60,870 nt of DNA, taken from the NCBI GenBank assembly GCA_017559995.1, contig JAFYPP010000042.1, positions 1 through 60,870 of the forward strand. The letters are read 5' to 3'. Numbering within the stretch: the first letter of the stretch is position 1; every line of letters starts with the position of its first letter. Source of the DNA: Clostridia bacterium (GTDB lineage: Bacteria; Bacillota; Clostridia; Oscillospirales; Butyricicoccaceae). This document shows, one piece after another, positions 23,120-30,659 of this stretch. A program made the position numbers and the translations under genes. The notes below the pieces were generated by a model that worked only from the letters and a program-made list of their open reading frames with translations, made no database searches and was not told where the DNA came from.

Positions 23120-26100
23120 TTACTTTGCGCTGAAGGTGTAGGTGACGTACTTGTTCTTCTTGAACGCCCAGGTGACATCACCCGCGCCGTAAGCGACTTC
23201 GGCGCAATCCTTGTAGGACTTGTTGTTCTTCTTCACGCACTTGAGGGTTTCTGCTTCAATCTCCTCGTCGACTTCTTCGGAGAACCACAGCATACCGGAG
23301 GTGGACTGCTTGACGAAGACGGCAGAGATCTTGCCTTCCTCGGCAGGGATCTCGAAGGAGGTCTCGTCCTCGATGTCGATCTTCTTCAGGAACTCGACCT
23401 TACCGGTGGCCTTGTCGATCAGCAGGAAGCTGATGTTGGAGGCCTGACCCTTCTTGAAGGAGATCTCGAAGTTCTCGGGTTCCTCGGTGGGAGCGTCAAC
23501 GTCGGGGACCTTGATCTCGTTGGTCTGATCTTCGCCGTTCTCGTCCTTGTAGAACAGATCGGTGTTGCCGTTGGCGGGCAGTTCGGTGTCAGCTACGAAG
23601 CCATTTTCTGCGGTGTCAACGATAACATCATACTTCAGGGAGTAGGTATCGGAGCGGAGCATAGCGCCGTCCTTTACGTACCAGGTCAGCTTGTAGATGT
23701 CGCCGGAGGTGTTGCCGCTGACATCAGCGCCGCCATCTTCATAATCAGCGGGATCCACCAGTTCCACGATAACGGGAACGTCCTGAGCGGTGGGATGGTT
23801 CTCTTCAATCAGCCAGCCATCGGCAGCGGACCAGATGGTCTCGCCGGTGCTGTTGTCAACGATCTTCAGGGTAGCAACATCCAGATTGACCCACTTGGAC
23901 ATATAGTCGGTGACGACCACATCGTTGAAGGGAGTCTTGGCCAGGTCGGTCAGGGCGCCTTCCAGAGCCTCGCACAGGCCGGCAATGCCGTTGGACTGAA
24001 CGAAGGTGGAGTTTTCACTGGTGATACCGGTATCCATCCATTCGGAGTAGCTGTTGGTATCAACAACATACAGTTCGGAAACCTGTTCCATTGCTGCCAA
24101 AGCTTCTGCTGCAGCGATGGTACGAGTGGTCTTTTCGGGGTAAGTGATTGCGGGGCTATGGTACATTACCTCATAGAAAGCATTCTGGATGAAAGTGCCG
24201 AAGTCTTCGTCGTACTTAACAAATGCACGTTCCACAACAGAGATGGGGTATTCCACACCAACGTACAGGCCGGAGTGTGCGTAAACATCCTTGTACACTT
24301 CGTCCATGAATGCCAGGAACTCTTCGTCGGTAGCGCCGCCGGTGAATACATAGTCCAAGATCTGTCGATTGCTCATACCGTCGATACGATCACCGAAAAC
24401 GGTAGTAACTGCGGTGGGAACATTGTGGCCGTAATACAAGGCAAACTCAAAGGCGACGTACGCGTTCACGATGGGAGTTTTATACTCGTTGCCAGTTGCA
24501 ATGGCCTTCCAATCAAAGAACTTTCTTGCGGTTTCGTCCATGTTAATTTCACCATCAGAGATGTAAACAACATTGACCTTGTTCAGGGTGCCATCGTGGT
24601 TCTCGATATACTCTGCAACGCCATTGAAACCGACTTCACAGTTGGTGGAGGAGCGGCCATACAGCAGGTAACCGGGCAGGCTACCCAAGGTGGCGGCCAG
24701 TTCGTCAGCATCCGCAATGTGCTGCAGAACGATGTTATCGCCCATGCCGAATGCCATCAGAGTCAGCTGCGTATTGCCGTTGTCATTCAGAACAGCTCTG
24801 CCGATCTCGTTGATAGCTTCCTTCATTGCGGGCCACTCGTCGTCGCCGGAGTAGGAACCGTCGACCATCAGAATAACTTCGTCGTGAATATCGGGGCCAT
24901 CTTCGCCGGGAACACGAACTTCGATCTCGAAGCGGTTTTCTTCACGATCGGTCAACTTAGAGGTCTTATCTGCAACAGGGGGCTCGGGCTTCACTTCGGG
25001 GGGAGTGATCTGCTCGGGTTCGAAGGTTTCCTTAACGGTGAAGCTGGATTCAACGGACTTGGTCACGTCAATATCGTGCCAGCCTTCTACCATGGAAACC
25101 ATGGTCTGGGAAGCACCGGTGCCGCCCTCGGAAGTGAAGATGTAGGCGTTCTTTTCCAGGTACTGCTTGCCAAGGATGTTCAGCGCGAACTGGAACTCCT
25201 GACCAGCATTCAGGGTCAGGCCGTCAATGGTGTAAACGCCGTCAACGGCAACCAGAGCGTCTTCGCCGGTGAGAGCCTTTTCAATGGTCTGCGTATTGCC
25301 GTAAGCGTCAACATAGGTCAACTCAATGGCGAGTTCATCCTGCTCACCAATGATGAAATCGGTCTTAAAGCTCAGCTTTGCATCGTAAATGTTGGCAGAA
25401 ACTTCTTCGCCCAGAGTCAGGGACATATCGTTTGCGAAGGTTTTATCATTGATGATGACGGAACCTGCGGGTGCGGTCTGCTGCATCAGATATGCATACA
25501 GAGCGCGGGTTCTTGCTGCGCCTTCGGGATCGTTCTTTCCATTTAAGCTATCGCTCATTGCGGAGCTTGCAACGGACAGATCGCCAACAACCATACCGTC
25601 AATGCCGTCCAAGGTTGCGCGAGAGCCGTTTGCCCAGGACCAAATTGCGGCCTGCATTGCATCCAGAGCTTCGCCTTCGGTCATCTGGTCGATGATTTCA
25701 TCAGTCAGCTGAACGGGCTGGTTCTCAGCTACAGTCCAATACACATAGCTACCATGATGGTATTCGCCTTCCTGCAGCTCATAGCCAGTCGTGAATTTCT
25801 TTCTGTTTACCAGGCTAATGCTATAGTCATCTTCAACGGAACCATCTGCGATCGCGGCCTTCAAGGCTGCCTTCAGCACAGACAGGCTGCCGTCTTCGCC
25901 TTCAGCGGTGCCCCAGTAACCGTTGAACATGATGCCGCGGACATGATTTTCTGCTTCCTCGGAAGCATAGTAGTTATTGTCTTCCAGGTTGGCCAGAGTA
26001 TACCAGCTGCTGGAAACGGCGCCGGTTTCGAGGTCAATACAGTAACCGTAGAAGGTTTCGCCGGCTTCGTTCATCAGCAGGAACTGCTGAGCGCGGGTAC

Positions 26101-26692
26101 CGGTTGCATAGTGGAAGGGACCATCAATGTTGGTGGTGAGTTCACCGTTGTAATGCAGAGGAGTGCCACCACTGTGCTGCAATTCCTTGATGATGTAATT
26201 GCCGTTTTCATCTTTCAGGGCATTACCATCATCGTCGCGTTCGTAAATGACACGAACGTGGCTGACGTAGTGACCACTGTAGTCACCATAACCGACATAC
26301 TTGAAGGGGTAGCCTTCGGGAGCATCGGCAACAGTAACGGAAGCGGGATTAGTGAAGTGACCGTCGTCGGTGTACAGTTCACGTGCTACCTTTTGAGCCT
26401 TCTGGTTAGAAGAGCTGTTACGGTCAAACTTCAAGGCGGACTGGGGAGCGGTCAGCTCACCGTAGCTATCGTTAATGGCAACGATAATCTCGCCGGTGGT
26501 GGCATTCACTACGCGGATCAACGTGCCGCCGTCGACAGTAATTTCGTTACTGTTGATTGTTGTTTTACCGGGGGTCAAGGCAATAGTGACCTCAGCCACA
26601 TCGGTCTCGGCTGCAAAGATGCCTACGCTCAGGCTCAGTGCCATACAGAGCGCCAACAGCATTGCAACTGCCTTTTTCAGTGTTTTTGCCAT
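23120..26692 (-). CDS. Thioester-domain and VWA-domain surface adhesin
   Basis: The 1190-residue protein has a signal peptide (1-28) and then a thioester domain: Cys218 in FYGYCIDLE and Gln347 in DAMQAAIWSW, the pair that forms an internal Cys-Gln thioester able to bind host surfaces covalently in known adhesins. Residues about 565-575 are Pro-rich. A VWA domain follows (about 600-800) with MIDAS residues D611, S613, S615 and SDGE. The C-terminal part (about 1030-1190) is beta-rich. I see no LPxTG motif or membrane anchor at the end. The ATG at 26692 follows GAGGAG. A riboswitch and SARP-like promoter control it. Confidence 0.88.
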   Translation of the reverse strand: MAKTLKKAVAMLLALCMALSLSVGIFAAETDVAEVTIALTPGKTTINSNEITVDGGTLIRVVNATTGEIIVAINDSYGELTAPQSALKFDRNSSSNQKAQKVARELYTDDGHFTNPASVTVADAPEGYPFKYVGYGDYSGHYVSHVRVIYERDDDGNALKDENGNYIIKELQHSGGTPLHYNGELTTNIDGPFHYATGTRAQQFLLMNEAGETFYGYCIDLETGAVSSSWYTLANLEDNNYYASEEAENHVRGIMFNGYWGTAEGEDGSLSVLKAALKAAIADGSVEDDYSISLVNRKKFTTGYELQEGEYHHGSYVYWTVAENQPVQLTDEIIDQMTEGEALDAMQAAIWSWANGSRATLDGIDGMVVGDLSVASSAMSDSLNGKNDPEGAARTRALYAYLMQQTAPAGSVIINDKTFANDMSLTLGEEVSANIYDAKLSFKTDFIIGEQDELAIELTYVDAYGNTQTIEKALTGEDALVAVDGVYTIDGLTLNAGQEFQFALNILGKQYLEKNAYIFTSEGGTGASQTMVSMVEGWHDIDVTKSVESSFTVKETFEPEQITPPEVKPEPPVADKTSKLTDREENRFEIEVRVPGEDGPDIHDEVILMVDGSYSGDDEWPAMKEAINEIGRAVLNDNGNTQLTLMAFGMGDNIVLQHIADADELAATLGSLPGYLLYGRSSTNCEVGFNGVAEYIENHDGTLNKVNVVYISDGEINMDETARKFFDWKAIATGNEYKTPIVNAYVAFEFALYYGHNVPTAVTTVFGDRIDGMSNRQILDYVFTGGATDEEFLAFMDEVYKDVYAHSGLYVGVEYPISVVERAFVKYDEDFGTFIQNAFYEVMYHSPAITYPEKTTRTIAAAEALAAMEQVSELYVVDTNSYSEWMDTGITSENSTFVQSNGIAGLCEALEGALTDLAKTPFNDVVVTDYMSKWVNLDVATLKIVDNSTGETIWSAADGWLIEENHPTAQDVPVIVELVDPADYEDGGADVSGNTSGDIYKLTWYVKDGAMLRSDTYSLKYDVIVDTAENGFVADTELPANGNTDLFYKDENGEDQTNEIKVPDVDAPTEEPENFEISFKKGQASNISFLLIDKATGKVEFLKKIDIEDETSFEIPAEEGKISAVFVKQSTSGMLWFSEEVDEEIEAETLKCVKKNNKSYKDCAEVAYGAGDVTWAFKKNKYVTYTFSAK

Positions 26693-26717
26693 AAATCTTT
26701 CTCCTCTCAAGAGTTAG

Positions 26718-26806
26718 TTTTATCCGGCGGCCGGGCTGCCATAGCTCTCGCGGTAGGCCCCTCGCTTTGCGTCCCGCCCTTTCGGACGGTTTGCTATTAT
26801 CAGACT
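26718..26806 (-). promoter_or_regulatory. Cyclic-di-GMP-I (GEMM-I) riboswitch upstream of the adhesin
   Basis: On the minus strand the aptamer reads AGCAAACC, hairpin GUCCGAAAGGGC, GGGACGCAAAGC, a second hairpin containing GGGGCCUACC, and ends with CCCGGCCGCC. These are the conserved GEMM-I elements including the GAAA tetraloop and its receptor. The start codon is about 25 bases beyond. The ribosome site GAGGAG is preceded by CUCU, which could pair with AGAG, but the switching direction is not obvious here. Confidence 0.9.
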
Positions 26807-26815
26807 GTTGCGTGT

Positions 26816-26847
26816 ATATTACCATCGGTCGGTTATTTTTTGGTTAT
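26816..26847 (-). promoter_or_regulatory. SARP-type promoter/operator of the adhesin
   Basis: On the minus strand ATAACCA (26841-26847), AAAA spacer, ATAACCG (26830-26836), 8-bp spacer, then -10 TAATAT (26816-26821). The geometry is identical to 1684-1715, although the two sites are 25 kb apart. There is no -35 box. Transcription would start close to the riboswitch 5' end. Confidence 0.7.
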
Positions 26848-27040
26848 TATTTTGATTTTTTCTGCAGAAACTTTCGTAAAAATATCAACAAAATTTTCGC
26901 GAATGATTTGGCAAGCGTCACCAAAGAATCTCCCTGTTTTTCCCAAATTCAGTTACTTACTTCAAATGTTAAAATCAATTCGGTTATTTTTGCAGTAAAA
27001 AAGACCGTTTCCCAGCGGAAACGGTCTTTTTCTTTTTTTG
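26848..27040. other. AT-rich intergenic region and terminator
   Basis: From 26848 to 26997 I see only AT-rich DNA with no gene. At 26998-27038 a bidirectional terminator, AAAGACCGTTTCC/GGAAACGGTCTTT with a T-run, closes the ZIP-transporter gene on the minus strand. Its stem is nearly identical to the one at 30606-30643. Confidence 0.7.
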
Positions 27041-27880
27041 TTACGCGAAAATGATCAGCAGGCCTACCAGCATACCCACGATCACCGAGAAGGAGGGCAG
27101 CTTGCTGTGGTACATCAGCACGGCCTGGGGCAGGATCTCGCCGAACACCACGTACAGCATGGCGCCGCTGGCGAAACCAAGGCTGAGGGCCAGGCCCAGC
27201 AGGCCGATGTCGCCGATGAGATAACCCAGCAGGGCGCCCACCATGGTGGGAACACCGGAAAGGGCGGTCATCAGGACGGCCTTGGGCTTGCTCATGCCGC
27301 CGCTGATGAGGGGCACCGACACGGCCATGCCCTCGGGGATGTTGTGCAGGCCGATCAGCACGGCCAGCACCAGAGCGGAACTGCCCAGCACTCCCCCGCT
27401 GCTGGCGTAAGAAGCGCCGATGGTCATGCCTTCGGGCACATTGTGCAGGGCGATGGCACTGGCCATGACCACGCCGGCGATAAACAGCGAGAACTTGTTG
27501 TCCTGTCGGGCGTAATGCATCTTATAATGGTCGCTGTGGATGAGCTCGTCCAAATCATCGGCGGTCTTGGGATGGTTGGCGTCGATGTGGGGAACCTCGG
27601 GGTTGGTGTGCTTGTCGATCCAGTAGTTCAGCAGATAAATGACGGCCACACCGGCGGCAATGGCGGCGATGACCACGCCGATACCCACCTGGGTCTCAAT
27701 GGCCTCGGTGACCAGGTCAAAGCAGACCACGCTGAGCATCACGCCGGCGGCGAAACTCAACAGCAGGCTGACAGTGCGGTTGGAGTCCTTCTGCAGCATG
27801 GCGCCGATGAGGCCGCCCAGGCCGGTACCCACAACGCCCGCAATGGCGGTTGCCAGTAATAATGTTCCGATAACGCCCAT
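27041..27880 (-). CDS. ZIP-family divalent metal transporter
   Basis: The 279-residue membrane protein has eight predicted spans and the two ZIP signature helices: ASAIALHNVPEGMTIG and AVLIGLHNIPEGMAV. The HNxPEG motifs line the metal path. A His-rich loop between spans (HIDANHPKTADD, HSDHYKMHY) is typical for metal sensing. It probably imports zinc, iron or manganese. The start at 27880 follows GAGGTG; an upstream extension to 27943 has no ribosome site. It has its own promoter facing away from the amidohydrolase promoter. Confidence 0.9.
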   Translation of the reverse strand: MGVIGTLLLATAIAGVVGTGLGGLIGAMLQKDSNRTVSLLLSFAAGVMLSVVCFDLVTEAIETQVGIGVVIAAIAAGVAVIYLLNYWIDKHTNPEVPHIDANHPKTADDLDELIHSDHYKMHYARQDNKFSLFIAGVVMASAIALHNVPEGMTIGASYASSGGVLGSSALVLAVLIGLHNIPEGMAVSVPLISGGMSKPKAVLMTALSGVPTMVGALLGYLIGDIGLLGLALSLGFASGAMLYVVFGEILPQAVLMYHSKLPSFSVIVGMLVGLLIIFA

Positions 27881-27921
27881 ATATACACCTCGAATTTCAA
27901 TAGTTACTCTACGCAAACCGA

Positions 27922-27950
27922 ATGGTACCACAAACCTCGCCAAAACTCAA
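27922..27950 (-). promoter_or_regulatory. Promoter of the ZIP transporter
   Basis: On the minus strand TTGAGT (27945-27950), 17-bp spacer, TACCAT (27922-27927). No clear metal-repressor box was recognised around it. Confidence 0.5.
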
Positions 27951-27996
27951 CAGGTTTCGGCAGATTTCCGGGGCAGTATCGGCAGAAAAGTTGATG

Positions 27997-28025
27997 TTGC
28001 TTGTTTCCGCAGGTTGATGTATGAT
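27997..28025 (+). promoter_or_regulatory. Promoter of the amidohydrolase
   Basis: TTGCTT (27997-28002), 17-bp spacer, TATGAT (28020-28025), 70 bp before the ATG at 28095. It lies back-to-back with the ZIP promoter. Confidence 0.5.
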
Positions 28026-28094
28026 ATCAGCAGATGGCATTGGTTTGCCGTCACCCTTATTTATGAAATTAAACCGATAGAAGGAGACGAAGGT

Positions 28095-29246
28095 ATGATT
28101 TTCATTCACAACGGTTATATCAAAACCATGGCTGGCCCCGATATTGAAAACGGCTGCATCCTGTTGGACGATAACGGCAAGATCGCTGCCGTAGGCGCCG
28201 GTCTCACCGCTCCCGAAGGCGCGCAGATCATCGACGCCGAAGGCCGTCTGGTCACCCCCGGCTGCGTGGAAGCCCACTGCCACATCGGCATCGGTGAAGA
28301 GATCATCGGCTGGGCAGGCGCCGACTATAATGAAAAGAGCGATCCCATCACCCCCCAGATGCGCGCCATTGACGGTATCCGTCCCGAGGACGGCCGTCTG
28401 ATGAACGGCATCCGCGGCGGCGTCACCACCATCTGCACCGGCCCCGGCAGCGCCAACGTGGTGGGCGGCACCTTCGTCGCCATGAAACTGTACGGCAACT
28501 GCGTGGACGATATGGTGGTCAAGAATCCTGTGGCCATGAAGTGCGCCTTTGGCGAGAACCCCAAGAGCGTCTACGGCCAGAGCGCCAAGAAGGCTCCCAT
28601 CACCCGTATGGCCACAGCTTCCCTGCTGCGCGAGCTGCTGTTCAAGGCAAAGCGCTATCTGCAGGCCAAAGAGGACGGCAAGGATCCCGCCTTTGACATG
28701 AAGCTGGAGGCCATGATCCCCGTGCTGAAGAAGGAGATCCCCCTGAAGGCTCACGCCCACCGGACCGATGACATCCTCACCGCCATCCGCATCGCCCAGG
28801 AGTTCGATTTGGATATGACCATGGACCACTGCACCGAAGGTCATATGATCGCCGAAAAGCTGGCCCAGTACAACTACCCTGCCATCGTCGGCCCCTCCTT
28901 CGGCTCCAAGAGCAAGTACGAGCTGGCCAACAAGACCTTTGAGACCGCCGGCGTTCTGCACAAGGCCGGCCTCAAGGTGTGCATCACCACCGACGCCAAC
29001 GTCACGCCGCTGGAAAACCTGCCCATGTGTGCCGGTTTGGCCGTGGAAGCCGGTCTCCCCATGGAGGAAGGCTGGCGTGCCGTCACCATCAACTCCGCCG
29101 AGATCGTAGGTGTTGCCGACCGTGTGGGCAGCCTGGAGGTTGGCAAGGACGCCGATGTGGTCATCTGGAAGAAGGATCCCCTGGTTTATATCGGCGGCGC
29201 CGCCTATACCACCATCATCGACGGCAAGATCGTCTGGCAGGCCTGA
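28095..29246 (+). CDS. Amidohydrolase (imidazolonepropionase-like)
   Basis: The 383-residue enzyme belongs to the metal-dependent amidohydrolase superfamily. The strand-one motif is EAHCHIG (about 59-65), metal or substrate ligands lie in LKAHAHRTDD and DHCTEGH, and a late Asp in TTDANVT. The C-terminal sandwich has VGSLEVGKDADVVIW, typical of the family. It is nearest to imidazolonepropionase-like/aryldialkylphosphatase-related hydrolases of unknown substrate, acting on C-N bonds. AAGGAG lies upstream of the ATG. It is a single-gene unit between a clear promoter and a terminator at 29260. Confidence 0.88.
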   Translation: MIFIHNGYIKTMAGPDIENGCILLDDNGKIAAVGAGLTAPEGAQIIDAEGRLVTPGCVEAHCHIGIGEEIIGWAGADYNEKSDPITPQMRAIDGIRPEDGRLMNGIRGGVTTICTGPGSANVVGGTFVAMKLYGNCVDDMVVKNPVAMKCAFGENPKSVYGQSAKKAPITRMATASLLRELLFKAKRYLQAKEDGKDPAFDMKLEAMIPVLKKEIPLKAHAHRTDDILTAIRIAQEFDLDMTMDHCTEGHMIAEKLAQYNYPAIVGPSFGSKSKYELANKTFETAGVLHKAGLKVCITTDANVTPLENLPMCAGLAVEAGLPMEEGWRAVTINSAEIVGVADRVGSLEVGKDADVVIWKKDPLVYIGGAAYTTIIDGKIVWQA

Positions 29247-29259
29247 TATCGCAGAAAGG

Positions 29260-29294
29260 AACACCCCCCGCAGCTGTGCTGCAGGGGGTGTTTT
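29260..29294 (+). terminator. Terminator of the amidohydrolase gene
   Basis: ACACCCCCCGCAG pairs with CTGCAGGGGGTGT and is followed by TTTTAC. The stop codon of the converging ATPase gene lies at its end. Confidence 0.85.
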
Positions 29295-30207
29295 ACTGCT
29301 CTTCAACGGGCTGCGAATCCGCACGTTGGAACTCCGTGTCGTGCTGTGCAAAAAAGTCCCGGTAGAGGCGGATATTCTCCAGTTCCGTCCACGGGCGAAT
29401 ACGGGGCGGATCCCCGTCCAGATCGTAAATCACCGCGTCGGGCATAGAGAGCAAAAAAGGCGAATGGGTGGAAATAATGAACTGACAGCCGTAGGCCCGC
29501 ACCGACGCCTCCAAAAAGCTCTTCAACTCCAGCTGAAACTTTGCCGACAGGCTGTTTTCCGGTTCATCCAGCAGATACAGCGCGTTCTCCTTGATCTCCT
29601 CGGTGAAATACATCAACGCGCTTTCGCCGTTGGAGCGTTCCTGCACGTTGCGCATCACCCGTTCCCGTACATAGGGCGTAGGATTGGGATGCTTGTCCTT
29701 TTTGGCGTCGACAACATCCCGCCAACGGTCATAGTCCGCCAGAGAGCGCAGCCGGGCCTCTTCCGCGCTGACACTGCGTTTGTCAAAATAGGTTTCGAAC
29801 AACTCGTTTCGTCTTTTGTCGATACCGCTGTTGATATAGCGAATATCCAGCAGATAGTCGAAAACATCATCGCTGGTGATGATCCGGCTTTCCGGTGGGA
29901 TATCCGCTCCGGCGCAGAGTTGATATCTGCAGCGGCGGATATAGTCCTCGAATACTTCGGAGCGGTTATAGACCGCGCCCCGTTTCAACTGCAGTTTTTC
30001 GGCGATCACATTGAGTACGGTAGACTTTCCGCTGCCGTTTCCCCCGTAGAAAATGGTCACCGGGCCAAAAGAAAGGGGCGGCAGTTCCCGGTATCGAAAT
30101 ACGTTAAATGGGTACTTCGAGGTGAGCAGCGTCCGTCGGTCGTTAAACAAAAAGTGTTCTTCCTGCTCTCGCGTGAGCATTTTAAAAGATTTCAGATACT
30201 GTCGCAT
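29293..30207 (-). CDS. AAA family (ABC-like) ATPase, stand-alone
   Basis: The 304-residue protein has Walker A GGNGSGKST (about 55-63), Walker B LYLLDEPENSLS and an H-loop STHSPFLLS. This is the compact AAA_15/AAA_21-type ATPase related to RecF/SMC heads and to OLD-like ATPases. No nuclease, TOPRIM domain or toxin partner is adjacent, so a defence role cannot be claimed. No clear ribosome site with GGAGG is seen, but AGGGGGAGA lies before the ATG. It neighbours a decayed ORF, so this may be a mobile, accessory gene. Confidence 0.8.
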   Translation of the reverse strand: MRQYLKSFKMLTREQEEHFLFNDRRTLLTSKYPFNVFRYRELPPLSFGPVTIFYGGNGSGKSTVLNVIAEKLQLKRGAVYNRSEVFEDYIRRCRYQLCAGADIPPESRIITSDDVFDYLLDIRYINSGIDKRRNELFETYFDKRSVSAEEARLRSLADYDRWRDVVDAKKDKHPNPTPYVRERVMRNVQERSNGESALMYFTEEIKENALYLLDEPENSLSAKFQLELKSFLEASVRAYGCQFIISTHSPFLLSMPDAVIYDLDGDPPRIRPWTELENIRLYRDFFAQHDTEFQRADSQPVEEQ

Positions 30208-30294
30208 AGTTCTCCCCCTTCTTTCGTTTGTACATCATGGGCGGACCCGTTTGCGGCAGAGTACGACAGCCCACGGCTCTACGGCAGCAATTCA

Positions 30295-30593
30295 TCACTG
30301 TTCCAGGTACATATAGGAATACTCAAGACGGTCTCCCGCAAAACAAATCCGCACGTTATTGGACATACAGAACTTAATAAGGTTCGGGAGATCATACGAC
30401 GCGCTCGCCTTGCTTTCATCGAACCAGCTTGTGGAAAAACACCACATATCCGTGGGGAATATTACTCATACAAAAAAGATCCCTGCGCTTTCCTCACTTT
30501 CCCGTTCCAAAGACCAATAGCCGTCATCCCGGGCATAACGCTCTGCCCTGCCTATACGATAGCTTCTTCATCGTCCAATAAAACGGACTTCAT
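30295..30593 (-). pseudogene. Decayed ORF of unknown origin
   Basis: On the minus strand, MKSVLLDDEEAIV starts at 30593 and stops soon. A shifted frame continues RIGRAERYARDDGYWSLE and reaches a TGA after GIFFV. After it, the same frame resumes with IFPTDMWCFSTSWFDESKAS and ends in YSYMYLEQ at 30295. At least one frameshift and one stop separate protein-like segments, so I read it as a broken gene of about 100 codons. I do not recognise the family, and some of the apparent coding may be chance. Confidence 0.4.
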
Positions 30594-30605
30594 CCCGTCC
30601 GCAAA

Positions 30606-30643
30606 CAAAAAAGACCGTTTCCTTTCGGAAACGGTCTTTTCTC
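30606..30643 (-). terminator. Terminator of the zinc-ribbon/TPR gene
   Basis: GACCGTTTCC/GGAAACGGTC around TTTC with T-runs on both strands; same stem as at 26998-27038. Confidence 0.85.
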
Positions 30644-30659
30644 ATCCAAGCACAGCCGA

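Noticed and set aside
29293..30207. AAA ATPase as an OLD-family or Gabija-like defence gene
   Set aside because: There is no TOPRIM domain in the protein and no helicase or nuclease partner beside it.
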